Positions 46,721-57,828 of a stretch of DNA of 64,000 nt are shown in pieces. The notes under the pieces were generated by a model. That model searched no databases and was not told the DNA's origin. It saw only the letters and a list, made by a program, of their open reading frames with translations. Position 1 is the first letter of the stretch. Every line of letters starts with the position of its first letter. The translations under genes and the position numbers were made by a program. Source of the DNA: Hyposmocoma kahamanoa. Taxonomy: Eukaryota; Arthropoda; Insecta; Lepidoptera; Cosmopterigidae. The stretch spans positions 20,960,907-21,024,906 of the forward strand of contig NW_020653851.1 of the NCBI RefSeq assembly GCF_003589595.1, given 5' to 3'.

Positions 46721-47237
46721 TAGTTAGATCTTATTATACCAAGGGTTTAATAGCTTTTCATTTGGCTGCCTACCAAATAAAATGTGGGTTATTCATATCC
46801 AGCGCACTGTAGTTGGCACTCCAGTTCTGTAGCGAAGTTATTTGTTTCTTTCGGCGCGCCGCAGTGGTTGGCGAACCTTATGACTACGCATTTTTTTACG
46901 ATTCTAGCGTACCGCCATCTGAAAATGAAAAAGGCTGTATACTCTGTGCTACATTGCCTTAAGCACTTAAAGATATTTACTTTTCTTCGTTTACATCAAA
47001 GGTTCTCAAACTTTTTGTCTCGTAGGACACGAGCCAATTTTTTTATATTTTGCGTAGACTCCCTGCCTTTCTAACATGATTATTTTACGAATATATTAAC
47101 TTCAAATGTGTTTTTGACAGCCAGCTTACCAAAGTTAGTAGCAACACAGTGATACTCACTTTGGTAAGATTAATTGTAGCGTGAGAAACTTTATGAAAAG
47201 AAACACATGTTGAGTTTTACGCATTTATCTAACCAAA
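46721..47237. other. unassigned, possible hAT-like end
   Basis: AAAGGTTCTCAAACTTTTTG at 46997 resembles a common hAT terminus, but its partner was not found. A 96-residue plus frame at 46784-47074 spans it and is not a credible gene. Confidence 0.35.
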
Positions 47238-47239
47238 TA

Positions 47240-47996
47240 CATCGGGCGCGCTATAAGTTTCCGGAACTGGCCACTTACTGGCTCAAAAAACGGATCGCGT
47301 CACTTGGTCCAATGCCATGCTTACCAGATTCAACGAAGGGGCATAAAATCTGGTCGATCCCAAAACAAAGCAGCAAATGAGCGTATGGGTCTTTCGAGAT
47401 GAGCCGAAACCGACCAAAGTCGCGCGTGCAAAATGCCTCTAAGTGGAAGATTGCTTCTTTTTTAAATAAAACTGGACACGTGGCTACTGTTGCTTTGGAG
47501 AATCGTTGTACCGTGAATAGTGATTGGTACACAACCATTTGTTTGCCGGAAGTTATTGACAAACTCCGTAAAAATAACAGTAAACTCCGTATCATCTTGC
47601 ACCACGAATTATCGTGGTGCAAGAGAACTGGCATTAGCCAGTTCTCACACGGCCAGACAGACAAATGAATTTTTGAACGTGAACAACGTTGATCTTATGA
47701 GCCATCCCGCGTACAGTCCCGACCAGGCACCTTGTGACTTTTATTTATTTCCAAAAATTAAGAACCAGTTACGCTGTCAACGATTTTCATCACCTGAAGA
47801 GGCTGTCGAAGAGTATGAAAAATATGTTTCAGAGATTGTCACGGAGGAGTGGCATAAATGTTTTCAAAATTGGTTCATTCATATGAAAAAGTGCATTAAC
47901 GCTAACGGAGAATATTTTGAGAAATAATAAATTCATTTCTGACCATTTATAGTATTTTTTTCTTATTCATTCCGGAAACTTATAATGCGTCTCACG
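47240..47996 (+). mobile_element. internally deleted mariner element
   Basis: The ends carry imperfect 27-bp inverted repeats sharing TATAAGTTTCCGGAA, each flanked by TA (47238-47239, 47997-47998). Inside is a transposase relic: AQKTDRVTW, NAMLTRFNEGA, DPKTKQQMSVWVFRDEPKPT, then after stops and frame changes KTGHVATVALENRCTVNSDW, LRIILHHELSW (second Asp box, decayed), HPAYSPDQAPCDFYLFPKIK and the C-terminal NANGEYFEK. At 757 bp it is little over half a full mariner. The N-terminal DNA-binding part and the TGDETWI box with the first catalytic Asp are deleted. Confidence 0.92.
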
Positions 47997-47998
47997 TA

Positions 47999-48676
47999 TA
48001 TGTTGTTGTTTGTTGTCAAATTTGACTTCATACATAATTTAAATATCTGTTGTAAGAAAGTATTATGTTAGTCCATAGGTACTATTTGTATAATGTGGAT
48101 TGGTCCTTATTAAGCCAAAATTTTGGTCATAACTGCCTAATGGGATATACTTTCGTGAACCTCCATTAACGTCTCATGCACCCCCTTTTTCATAATGGTT
48201 ATGGTTCATGACTCGCAATTACATTTCTTAAATTTTTCTTAATTTTTGATCCTTTCGCGTAGTATCTAAGTAATATTTTGTTGTTAAGGCCATTTCCGTA
48301 AGTTTAGGAACGATGACGTTTTTTAAATTTTATTAATTATATATTAACACACACTTATTGAAATGAACCCATTACTGGTTAAAGCGTGATTTTTCTTGAG
48401 CATATTTATATATTTTTTGTTTTCAGGATTTAGGCGTATCCACCTAAATATATCTACATCGCTTACACGATATACGCCACTTTGAGAATCATCGGTGTAC
48501 ACAGCACGAAACGATGAACACTTGTTGTATATTCGCGGAACACAAATTTTTCATGTCAGATGATACTACAGTCAAGCGCACATCAATCTTCACACTGTAA
48601 ACCGTTCTTGTCGCAAGCCACATAGAGTTGTTTATAAATCTTAAGTGTCAAGTTTGACGTGATTTAGATTCCTTAC
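47999..48676. other. no exon found 3' of the secreted-peptide candidate
   Basis: The expected third exon (phase 2, minus) was sought here without success. Confidence 0.4.
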
Positions 48677-48764
48677 CTGACTTGATGTGGCCAGCGGTCA
48701 GCTACCATTGACTCTATGAAGCAGTGTCTCTCTTTAGGATCAGCGGTACATTCCTCTTCCAACA
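48677..48764 (-). CDS. candidate secreted peptide, second exon
   Basis: An 88-nt exon between acceptor TTTTAACAG and donor CAG/GTAAGG. Read in the phase left by 49891 it encodes VLEEECTADPKERHCFIESM then VADRWPHQV, without a stop. It has two cysteines eight residues apart and charged, hydrophilic composition, as expected just after a signal peptide. The next exon should start in phase 2 at a lower coordinate and was not identified. The pairing of the two exons rests on strand, phase, splice sites and composition only. Confidence 0.38.
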
Positions 48765-48883
48765 CTGTTAAAAGTAAATAACAAATATATCGAGTCTCAG
48801 CCATGACATCTGGACGATTATGTCATAGATAGACCGTAGTAGAATTGTTTTCCTGGCTTTTTATATGTATAGTATCAGATACA

Positions 48884-49136
48884 TAGTAGTCGTAGAGCTT
48901 CTTGTGAAAGAATTCGTCCGGAGAAGTACTCTACCACTATACCTATTTCTACCACTAAGTTGTAATGTGAGTATTAGTTACTATGTTACGGTTTTTTACG
49001 AGTGCGGGTTTGACGAGCACATTGTCAGTGCCCCTCAGATCTTTGCGAATGGCACTGCTACTGTTATGGAAAGGCGTGTCGCTTACCACCAGGCGCACGA
49101 CTTGTTCCCCCTACCACTAGATATAAAAAAAAATTG
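48884..49136 (+). repeat. family A repeat
   Basis: Both ends present with internal deletions; ends ATATAAAAAAAAATTG, in the intron of the candidate secreted-peptide gene. Confidence 0.82.
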
Positions 49137-49274
49137 TTTCCAAGTATCACTTGCCGATCGACAACTGTAAAATATTTTTAATTGTAATTTAGGACCTACT
49201 CCTAAACAAAGTCTACGAGGTCACGAGTGTCAAAAAGTAAAGAAAAAAATAACTCCGCCGTGACAGTGAATCAC

Positions 49275-49346
49275 TGCCGTGACCAGGATTCGAACCTGGG
49301 TTACTACGGCCACAACGTAGGGTCCTAACCACTAGACGATCACGGC
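49275..49346 (-). tRNA. tRNA-His: tRNA-His (GTG), copy 3
   Basis: Identical mature sequence. The T7 terminator corresponds to plus-strand A-run 49243-49249. The 5' flank (49347-49500) aligns with that of the copy at 55299-55370 (both carry CCAATATCTT and TTCTTAATTTGGAAG), so these two are recent paralogues. The gene lies inside the intron of the candidate secreted-peptide gene, on the same strand. Confidence 0.97.
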
Positions 49347-49890
49347 TATCGGAGCTTATGCTTACAGCGACGAAATTAACAACCAATATCTTGTTCTGAA
49401 ATAAGTGAATGGAATAAATATTTACGAAGTGACGTAAATGCAAGTATTGGCAGTTTATATTTCTTAATTTGGAAGTTTTATTCCGAATCGAATTGGAATT
49501 TCATATGATTAAAACAATAGATACTCTAATTTTTTTTTTATTTATTACATCCACTATGTAGATCTTTAGAATTTTTAAATATTTTAGTGGCATACCGGCC
49601 AGGCCCTGATAATTATTTGAAGTTGATGCCGATTTACAAAGAACTGGCCGCTATCGAATATCTATATATATAATAATATAATATATAGAATCATTCATTT
49701 CATTCATTTGAACGTTTGCCATGATTTTTGAAAATTTATTTGCCAAAAACAAAAAAGAAAAAATATTGTACATACATTCTATAAGCATTCTATAATCTAG
49801 TTCGCAATATCGACGGAGTGTATAATTTCAACTGATTATAAGAATTAATTGTTAAAAAACCGATTAAATATAAATTAGTTATACTCTCAC

Positions 49891-49951
49891 CGGTTTCTAG
49901 ATAACAAAATAATGTCGCGAGCACAATGATAAGGCAGCAAATCTTGGACAT
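49891..49951 (-). CDS. candidate secreted peptide, signal-peptide exon
   Basis: From ATG at 49951 the exon reads MSKICCLIIVLATLFCYLET plus one base, then the donor ACCG/GTGAGA. The hydrophobic core ICCLIIVLATLFCYL after a basic residue is a typical signal peptide. An in-frame ATG further upstream (near 50062) would add about 37 residues, but the shorter start fits a signal peptide better and leaves room for a short 5' UTR. Phase 1 at the donor matches the exon at 48677-48764. I do not recognise the protein. It could be a peptide hormone, seminal or defence protein, or chance exon-like sequence. A tRNA-His gene on the same strand and an A repeat sit in the intron. Confidence 0.4.
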
Positions 49952-49999
49952 GATGTCACTAATATTGATTGCAGTTATCTGTACCGCTATTGTAACAGC

Positions 50000-50045
50000 A
50001 CTGAGTACTGAGAAAATTATTTTAATGTTAAATAAATGATGATAA
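50000..50045 (-). promoter_or_regulatory. possible core promoter of the secreted-peptide candidate
   Basis: Two arthropod initiator motifs TCAGT on the minus strand (50011-50007 and 50004-50000) lie about 50-60 bases before the ATG at 49951, with an AT-rich ATTTATT at about -30. These motifs are short and could be chance. Confidence 0.25.
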
Positions 50046-50125
50046 GACGGTTTTAGCGACATTAATTAATAAATAATATAGATTCAAACGTAGCAGAAAT
50101 TCAATTAAAAGACAATCAATTTATG

Positions 50126-50340
50126 ACAAACCCTGTGGTTGAGTGGCTTGGACACCGGTTTTCATGGTGTCACCATCTCTGAGGTCAATATAACAAGGCT
50201 AACTTTTCTATATTCTATAGTCTGAGTGTTTCTGGTACCGTCGTTGTTTCCGATTTCCATAACACAAGTTTAATTGCTTTAATTGCTTACTTTGGGATCG
50301 AAGCATCGTATGTGATTGTTGTCCAATATTAATTTATTTA
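50126..50340 (+). mobile_element. SINE E, box B lost
   Basis: CCTGTGGTTGAGTGGCTTGG ACACCGGTTTTCATGGTG, then body and TTGTCCAATATT tail. The GGTTCGA segment is deleted. Confidence 0.8.
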
Positions 50341-51666
50341 AGTATATTTAATATTTATGGCGTACGATAGACAAATGAGAATGCTCGGTCAACAAGATTT
50401 ATTGTAAAAGATGATAAAAGAGGAAAAGGAAGGCCCAAACGGGTCTATATAGCTATATAATTTTAATAGTAGTCGACGTGTAGTTTAACAATAAGAAAAT
50501 GAAAGTGATTTGTGATGTATGTGTACGTCTTTTCGTTGCAAGAATTTTGTTAGGAATGACGTGGGATCGAACAAAAAGAATACTGCAGGAAAAGGGAATT
50601 CGAGATCCAAAATTTTAAAAATAAGTGGCCAGGAACCAGAAAATAGGATGTTAAATAGGTGGGATGACGACGAAGGAGGTCAACATTGTCACAGTTGCAT
50701 ACGCATGCTTCGTGTAGGTCACACCTGCAAAATTACAACTTTCCAGCAGATTCGATAGCTTTTATGCTTATAAAATTTCACACACACTACGCGATTTTTT
50801 CATGTAATTCGCATTATTTTTATTACTTTGATGTGATTAAAGTAAAAAATTGAATTTTAAATTAATTATTTAAAATTAAATTAAATTCAAGTCCAATTTT
50901 ATGTAATACTTTTGATCTATTCAATACTAATGTGATATCAGCAATGAGAGCACTGAGTGAGCTCTTCTTTGACTCTCAGTGAGGCTTACGACTTTTGTGG
51001 TTTTTCTTTTTTTTATGTTTTATATAATAAGTTAGGTAAATTGTGTAGCCAGATTCCTTGTTACATTTTACTTGTGAGAATCTTTAATTGGCTCTCAGTT
51101 CATATTGTTATTATTATTTTATTTAATTTTAAACTGTTGATTTTCCTGTAAATAAAATGTAAATGTAAATAAATAAAATAAAGAATTTTGACGTGTGATT
51201 ACATGTTATTTTATTGTACACACGCCAGCGCATCCGTTGCCCTGCAGGCGATTTTCGAACAAAAATATGTAGATGATGTGCCGTTTTTGTACCAAAGCTT
51301 CGTATCTGATATTAACCTATTTTCGATTGTTTAACTTTTTTTCGTTTTTGTTATTACAATTGAACTTATCGTTATTTCATAAAGCAATAGGACAAGTGCG
51401 ATGGTTGATATCAACTAAATCATAACGAATCTTTCTTAACTGATCCAGAGTACCCAGTGCAAGCCATTGGCGGGTTAATAACTCGTTGTTAGCTAACATC
51501 TTAGGGCAAGAAGTGGCATTGTTTTAAGCTTTGTATGGCATAAGTTTAATTAGTATAACTTTGATAATACAAATCAAGGCTTACAGTCGCATAAAATATT
51601 GTATAACAGAAAATAAGAACAATGTAACAAAAACAGTGGTAGTATAAACATGTTTTGCATATTCTA
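50341..51666. other. no gene seen
   Basis: AT-rich. Only the short shared block at 50695-50760 (TGCAAAATTACAACTTTCCA) is repetitive. Confidence 0.5.
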
Positions 51667-51845
51667 AATAGCATCGAGTATGTAACCAGAAATAGAGACG
51701 AAATAAGGGCCATCCATCCCTGGCAACTCATACGGTAAATGGGCCTTATCTCACTTTTAAATATCAAATTAGAAAGCTGAAACAGTAGACCTGTGTGTAC
51801 GTGTGTATATTCCAAAAATATTCTGTATTTATTGTAATAAAGATA
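51667..51845 (+). mobile_element. one-ended copy of the 16.3-kb hAT-type MITE
   Basis: Starts CATCGAGTATGTAACCAGAA and follows the inverted right half of the 16300-16762 element (CCATCCCTGGCAACTCAT, GGGCCTTAT, TATTCCAAAAATATT). The other end is missing. Confidence 0.8.
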
Positions 51846-52211
51846 ATATCTTCTTCTCGTTATGCGTTCAGTCGCGGCGAACTTTGAAACCCACACCCGT
51901 GCCTAACAGTGGTACGTAAAATGCAGTGATAAGGATGAAAAGCCATAAACTGCTTTATGTGCTTATTGGAGTAAGATTTAACCAAGTGTTCGTGGGAACT
52001 CCATTAAAGTTTGCGACAAGCAATTCTCCCTGCGGTTGCCTAATTTCTAGAGAGCAACTAAGAAGTAATTACAGATTTCCTGCCAGAATGCTTGGAAAAC
52101 TTTCTACTTCTAACTCGTTTTGCAGGAACATTTAAATATTTAGTTAGACTGACTATACAATATTAATTATAATACTTTATTTAACTAAGGCGATGGTGGT
52201 GAGCAGGAGTT

Positions 52212-52518
52212 TAGTAGCAGTAGACCTCCTTGTGAAAGAGTTCGTCCAGGGAGGTACTGCCACCTTATCTATGTCTGCCTCCAATCGATAATGTGAGCAA
52301 TGAGCATTATTCCAATTTTGAAGGGTAAGGTTGCTGGTGAAATTACAGGCACATGGGACATGTCAACTAATGTCTCAGGGTGACGGGCGCAGTGGCAGTG
52401 CCCGTCAGATCTTTACAATTTAAAGCTTTGAGGGGCACTGCAACCATTACAGGCAAGCGGTCAATTGCCACCAGGCCTATGACTTGTTAGTCTTGTTACC
52501 TGGTATTTAATAAAAAAA
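52212..52518 (+). repeat. family A repeat
   Basis: Full length, from TAGCAGTAGACCTCCTTGTG to GGTATTTAATAAAAAAAAG. Confidence 0.88.
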
Positions 52519-52529
52519 AGTTTGCGGGA

Positions 52530-52645
52530 ATCAGCTGGATACAAGCTGCACAAGACCGGTCGTTTGGGCGTTTTTTGGAGAGGTCTGTGTTCAGCAGTGG
52601 ACGTCTTTTGGCTGAGATAGTGATTATAATGATGAAGTCAAATCG
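52530..52645 (+). mobile_element. RTE-type LINE tail
   Basis: GGAGAGGTCTGTGTTCAGCA GTGGACG followed by GGCTGAGATAGTGATTATAA TGATGA is the 3' end of an RTE-like element. It lies between an A repeat and the jockey-type LINE. Confidence 0.65.
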
Positions 52646-52876
52646 TAAAATACCTAAATATAGGAAACTAATCCAAGAACTTTATAATGTAGGTCACTCA
52701 CAAAGCGATATCTCCAATGAACAATACGCCTACATTATTTTTTGGTCATTTTCTGTTACTTTTGTAAACAGCATTTTTTTTTATATATAAAGGAGGAAGC
52801 GAACGAGCTGACGAGCCACTTGATGGGAGGTGGTCATCGTCGCCCACGGACATTTGCAACATCAGATGAGCTGCCT

Positions 52877-54838
52877 TTTTTTTTTCTACTGACATTCCAA
52901 TTTTGACTACTAAGTCGTTAAATTCATCTCCCGCCGCCGCTGAATCCTTACTAAAAGAAAATAATGCAGTTAGTATCACTAATTTAAGGTTCTGTCATGT
53001 ATTTCCAAACGACATTGTTAAAGCCTTTAAGTCTATAAACATAAAAAATACTGCTGATTTTGATGGTCTTTCAGTCAGAGTAATTAGTTCTATAGTTGAT
53101 TGTATTGCGCCTTACTTAGCCTGTGTCTTTAATAAATGTGTTGATGATGGTGTCTTTCCTGACCTCATGAAGCAAAGTAAAGTTATTCCACTTTTCAAAT
53201 CTGGTAGTATTTCTGACCCCACCAATTTCAGACCTATCTCAATACAACCAACTCTGAGTAAAATATTTGAAAACATTATTCTAAATCAGATGTGTGCACA
53301 TTTTTATAGTAATAACTTAATGTCTCATAAACAATTTGGTTTCACTCAGGGTTGCTCTACAACCGATGCTGGTGTCGAGTTGATTAATCATATATTTGAC
53401 ACCTGGGAAGTCTCACATGATGCTATTGGTGTATTCTGTGACCTTTCCAAGGCTTTTGATTGTGTGCACCATGATACACTGGTCAGGAAACTTCGTCATT
53501 ATGGTGTGGCGGGACGTGATCTCGACCTTCTTAAATCGTATTTGCGTGGTAGGGTACAGAGGGTCGATGTTAATGGTACGAAATCATCAGGGTCTGCAAT
53601 TAGCATGGGTGTCCCTCAAGGTACAATTCTAGGCCCATTTTTGTTTTTAGTTTATAGTAATGACTTACCTAGCCTTATGGAGGGTATAAAACATGAGATA
53701 CTATTGTTTGCTGATGATACTTCCTCATTATTTAAAGTTAAAAGGCACCAATGTTCCTACGACGATGTGAACAGTGCTATATCTAAAGTAGTTGATTGGT
53801 TTGCTGTTAATAACCTACTCCTTAATGAGAAAAAAACAAATTGTGTGAAATTTACATTACCCAATGTTAAAGAGACGATTACAAACATTGTAGTTACAAA
53901 CGAAAAATTGAATCTTGTAAGTAAGTAAGTAAGTAAGTAAATTCTTTATGTGGATACAGTTGTATTTCTAGGTATAACATTAGATGTTAAATTGCAATGG
54001 GGTTCCCATATATGTAAGTTATCAAAACGGCTCGGCTCTGCAGTGTACGTGATTAAAAATATAAGGAAACTTTCAGACGTCGAAACCGCTAGATTGGTTT
54101 ACTTCAGCTACTTTCACAGTCTAATGACATACGGCATTTTGCTTTGGGGTAATGTCGCCGATATCAATAGAATCTTTGTCCTTCAGAAACGTGCAGTTAG
54201 GGCAATTTACAATCTGGGCCCCAAAGTATCTTTGAGAGATAAGTTTAAGGAAATTAACATTCTTACACTAGCCTCACAGTACATTTATGAAAATGTAATT
54301 TATGTTAAAATGAATAGTAATTTCTTTATGAAAAATAGTGACAGACATAACATTAATACGAGGAATAAAAATAAACTAGCTTTTCTTGACAGTCGTCTTC
54401 ACAAAGTCAAAAAAACATTTAAAGGGCAATGTATACGCTTCTATAACAAGATTCCGGTTGATATACAAAATTTGCCTTTCACGAGGTTTAAAACTATAGT
54501 GAAACAAAACTTTTATACTAAAGGTTATTATACAACTTCTGCGTACTTGGATGACAAAAATCCGTGGACCACGGATTTTTGTCATTGATTGTTTTTAAGT
54601 ACGCAGAAGCTAAGTACGGTTAGCTCATGGAAGTAGTCTCGATCTCTGATGTTTCAAATAAAAAAAATATATTGTAAATGTTAAATGTGTACAAATGTTA
54701 TTAACAAAGTGCAACCCCCAGAGTTTCTTGCTCATTCTTCTCAGGGGAATGAGCGGTAGAGTTTAACCATTGTGACGATTTCAAGTGTAATAATGCTTAC
54801 CTATGAAATAAAGATTATTTTGAATTTGAATTTGAATA
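52877..54838 (+). mobile_element. 5'-truncated jockey-type LINE with reverse transcriptase
   Basis: One frame runs from about 52877 to 54588 and encodes most of a reverse transcriptase and the C-terminal region. Visible motifs: KVIPLFKSG and NFRPISIQPTLSKIFE, the QFGFTQGCST block, DLSKAFDCVHHD (catalytic D), MGVPQGTILGPFLF, and FADDTSSLF in place of the YADD box, followed by the thumb FLGITLD. The C-terminal part contains RHNINTRNKNK and RFYNKIPVDIQNLP. The endonuclease and N-terminal part are missing. The frame is broken only by stops inside a 33-bp insertion at 53917-53949, and the flanking parts are in the same frame. A 3' UTR ends in a GAATTT repeat at 54818-54838. Assignment to the jockey/CR1 group is by motif memory; the family name is unknown. 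Confidence 0.9.
53917..53940. repeat. (GTAA)6 microsatellite inside the LINE reading frame
   Basis: Six GTAA units, followed by ATTCTTTAT, separate KLNLV from DTVVFLGI of the reverse transcriptase. The whole insert is 33 bp so frame is kept, but the TAA codons stop translation. Confidence 0.9.
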
Positions 54839-55045
54839 TGCCTTGCCAGCCTTTGAGAGCCCTGTAAACACGCTTTTTGAAGAACCCCATGTCATGGCGC
54901 AAAGGAAATACTTCAGGAGGAAGATCATTCCACGGGAAAGGACGAACGAAATGCCCGCGTGGTCTTACAATGCCAGGCATCTAAGATGCCTGGGATGGAC
55001 TCTACTTCTTTGGCGGGAAGTGCGATGGTAGAAACGACATACTAC
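54839..55045. repeat. LINE-associated dispersed repeat
   Basis: A block with CTTTTTGAAGAACCCCATGT and GGAAATACTTCAGGAGGAAG resembles a sequence often seen beside lepidopteran LINE 3' ends. It contains a short hairpin CCAGGCATC/GATGCCTGG. Recognition is from general experience and not confirmed. Confidence 0.4.
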
Positions 55046-55298
55046 AAACAACAATGACTACAAACGACAATATATTTAGTTAGTAATATTATGCTCCCCG
55101 AATTTTGTGGAAAAAAAACGAAATTCGAAAAAAAAACAAAAAACGAATTTAATGTTAAAGAGAAGCAAAAACAGAACAGCTCCAAAAATAAAGTTGGCGT
55201 AATGTTCATAGGAGTTATCGAAAGTATACGATGTCATGAGTGAGATGTTACTAAAGTTATAAAACAAAAAAAAATACTCCGCCGTGACAGTGAATCAC

Positions 55299-55370
55299 TG
55301 CCGTGACCAGGATTCGAACCTGGGTTACTACGGCCACAACGTAGGGTCCTAACCACTAGACGATCACGGC
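55299..55370 (-). tRNA. tRNA-His: tRNA-His (GTG), copy 4
   Basis: Identical mature sequence with the intact duplicated-acceptor trailer and a T9 terminator (A-run 55266-55274). The 5' flank is shared with copy 3. The 3' flank differs: 55078-55130 (CTCCCCGAATTTTGTGGAAA) resembles 35916-35960 near a foldback. Confidence 0.97.
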
Positions 55371-56507
55371 TATCGGAGCTGGTGATTAAAGCGACGAAAT
55401 TATCAGCCAATATCTTATTCTGAAATAAGGTTGTTGAATAAAAATTTACCTAATAACACAAAAATTGTATTGGCATTTTATACTTCTTAATTTGGAAGTG
55501 TTATTTGAAATCTAGAGCAATTTTTACGGTCACAGACAATTAATGTAGCGTGTCATGGAATCGGTTTTGGGTGTCGTAAAAAGCCACCACGACAGACAGC
55601 AGCGTTTCCTTGTTTATTAATCAGACGGCGACTTTACTATGATGGTTAACTTGCTTGGAAATCATAGCGACACATTTTCGTGGTGATCAGAATACGCATA
55701 AATAGGTGAAACCTACATGAAAATTTTAATCTAAAACAGTTATGTACTCATAATTTTAAGGTGCACTTTTGATTGAAACAGAAATTCGTCGAAAACCAAT
55801 GTAGGCTAACAGGTCAAAGTGGTGTAACCCACGTTATTTTTTTTTCTACAATGTTACTTACATAATACTAAAGTACATAATTATTTTAAATGTGGAAACT
55901 ATTTTCATGTATAAAAATATTTACTAATTGAAAGTAATATTGTAGAAAATTTAATAACAACTTTTGCGCTGATTGCCTTAATTAAAAATACACCTTAAAT
56001 TCATTCCGTAAAGTGCTTTTGTTTCAAATTCTAGAACAGATGAATAAAACGTTTGCCTTACACAAATACATTAATAATGCTATACAAACACTTCGTTTGG
56101 TAGTACATAAAAGCACATAAATCATTAGTTGGTTCGAATTTATGAATGACGTATTTACACAGTTGAACAAAATGATATATAGATATCGTTTGCAAACATT
56201 TCGTTCTGAAATTGTATAATTGATATTGACCGTTCCAGGGTACAGAGCTGCAAGCAAAAGAGAAATCTAGTGCCGCGACTGTACTTAAATTTAAAATGAT
56301 TAAAATTGAAGTTAACGTTATTTTTCTATTTATTTATTATAATAATAAAGAGCTTTATTTATCTACATTGAAATAACAACAATCTAGCCTTACATCATGT
56401 AATCTATAGTTACACAAGTAGATAGAAAGGTAAGCTGCCGTCTACTAACTAAAATGTGGCTAGGTGACGAGTGGTCAAATATCTGCTTTAAAAACCATAA
56501 AATAGAG
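55371..56507. other. duplicated tRNA flank, then unassigned sequence
   Basis: 55371-55520 is shared with the copy 3 flank. The rest is AT-rich without recognisable content. Confidence 0.5.
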
Positions 56508-56706
56508 CTCGTCGTACGCCTGATGGTAAGCTACACGCCTGTCTATAACACTTGCAGTGCCACTCAGAGCTTTAAATCGCAAAGGTCTGAGGAGCACTGC
56601 CACTGCGCCCGTCACCCTGAGATGTAAGTTGACAAGTCTCGCGGGCCTGTAATTTCTCCAGCACCCTTACCCTTCAAGACCGGAACATAGTAATACTGAC
56701 ATTAAG
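56508..56706 (-). repeat. family A repeat
   Basis: GCCTGATGGTAAGCTACACG to CATAGTAATACTGACATTA; joined directly to a LINE fragment. Confidence 0.83.
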
Positions 56707-56707
56707 G

Positions 56708-56960
56708 TAAGGTTCAAATAAACTTAAATGCTATGGAATACACTGTGCAAATTTGTGTGGAATATGAAGCCACGTCTTTCTATACATCTTTATCTAACAC
56801 GTAGTCTTCAATTTTGTAATATTAAAATATTTTTAATGTAGTTTTTAAACTTAGGAAATGATAATCTTAATATATGCTCCGGAATCTTACTGTAAAAACA
56901 TATACAGTTCCCCATAAAAGAGTTGCTAATTTTACTCTTAATTTTATGAACATCGTGATA
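56708..56960 (-). mobile_element. LINE C-terminal fragment
   Basis: The minus strand encodes KIRSKISNSFMGNCICFYSK followed by IPEHILRLSFP, the C-terminal motif corresponding to RFYNKIP in the LINE at 54.4 kb. It belongs to a related subfamily and shares its UTR with 11185-11345. Confidence 0.7.
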
Positions 56961-56969
56961 AAACCTGAA

Positions 56970-57070
56970 CGTCAAAGGGGGTAGAACCTTTGAACCCGCA
57001 TTGAGCCTACGTGGCGGACTATGGCCTAAACTCTCGCCAGTGAGGAGACATATACGTGATGATCATAATG
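56970..57070 (+). mobile_element. 3' fragment of the Metulj-like SINE
   Basis: CCGCATTGAGCCTACGTGGC GGACTATGGCCTAAACTCTC followed by GAGGAGACAT and GTGATGATCATAATG. Confidence 0.6.
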
Positions 57071-57182
57071 ATATCAAGTAACGAGACGAATAAGTAGTGG
57101 GCTGGTGTTAAGTGACACGCCTATCCATAACAGATGTAGTGCCACGCAAGGCCTTAAATCGCAAAGATCCGAGGGGCACTAG
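57068..57182 (-). repeat. family A repeat, tail end
   Basis: ATATCAAGTAACGAGACGAA to CCGAGGGGCACT. Confidence 0.78.
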
Positions 57183-57207
57183 CAGAAGACGAGTCGAAAT
57201 GATTAAG

Positions 57208-57408
57208 GAGATAGAAAGAAAGAAAGAAATTTAATCCGAAAAGAAACTACACCTCAGTACATTCACGTTTTATGATTTAACATATAATAAGACGCTACTT
57301 ATTAATAAATAATTCGATTAATTAATTAAAATAATTGGTTGTAAATTAGTAGGAATGCTACAAAGATTGTCGTCGGAAACAACAATGATACCTCCATTAT
57401 TAGTTTAA
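57208..57408. repeat. duplicated composite, copy 2
   Basis: Same sequence and same SINE D junction (CCTCCATTATTAGTTTAACT) as 46290-46510, with a 13-bp deletion. Confidence 0.85.
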
Positions 57409-57575
57409 CTGCCTCCGTGGCCGAACGGTTACCTGCCACGCGGGAGATACGTTTGTATGGCCTACATTTATTATCTCGTAAGTTTGGGTGTAATTTGTGG
57501 TTGTCTACCTATGCGTGTGTCCATGGCACCTGCGATACAGTGTGTCCCAAGCGCAGGGCTATGTATGTGTGTTAA
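57409..57575 (+). mobile_element. SINE D, box B deleted
   Basis: Same head deletion as 46511-46720, with a further deletion from GCCACGC to GGGAGATACG that removes box B. Confidence 0.85.
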
Positions 57576-57828
57576 AAAAAACATTGTCATGCGATAAACC
57601 GAATACCGAGGATTGCTGGTGGCTTTATAAAGGTGCTTACAGGTTTGTTCGTTAATGTCGCCTGTTAGCGATAGACGTATATCGTGGTTAAAATCGAACA
57701 AATTTGGAGACACCTACGACATACTAAATTCCACAGTGTCGATTAACACAAAATACGTTGTCGATCGTATTTTGCGTACACATTTACTCGACTTTGTCTG
57801 ATCACAAATGTCGATCGACTATTATACT

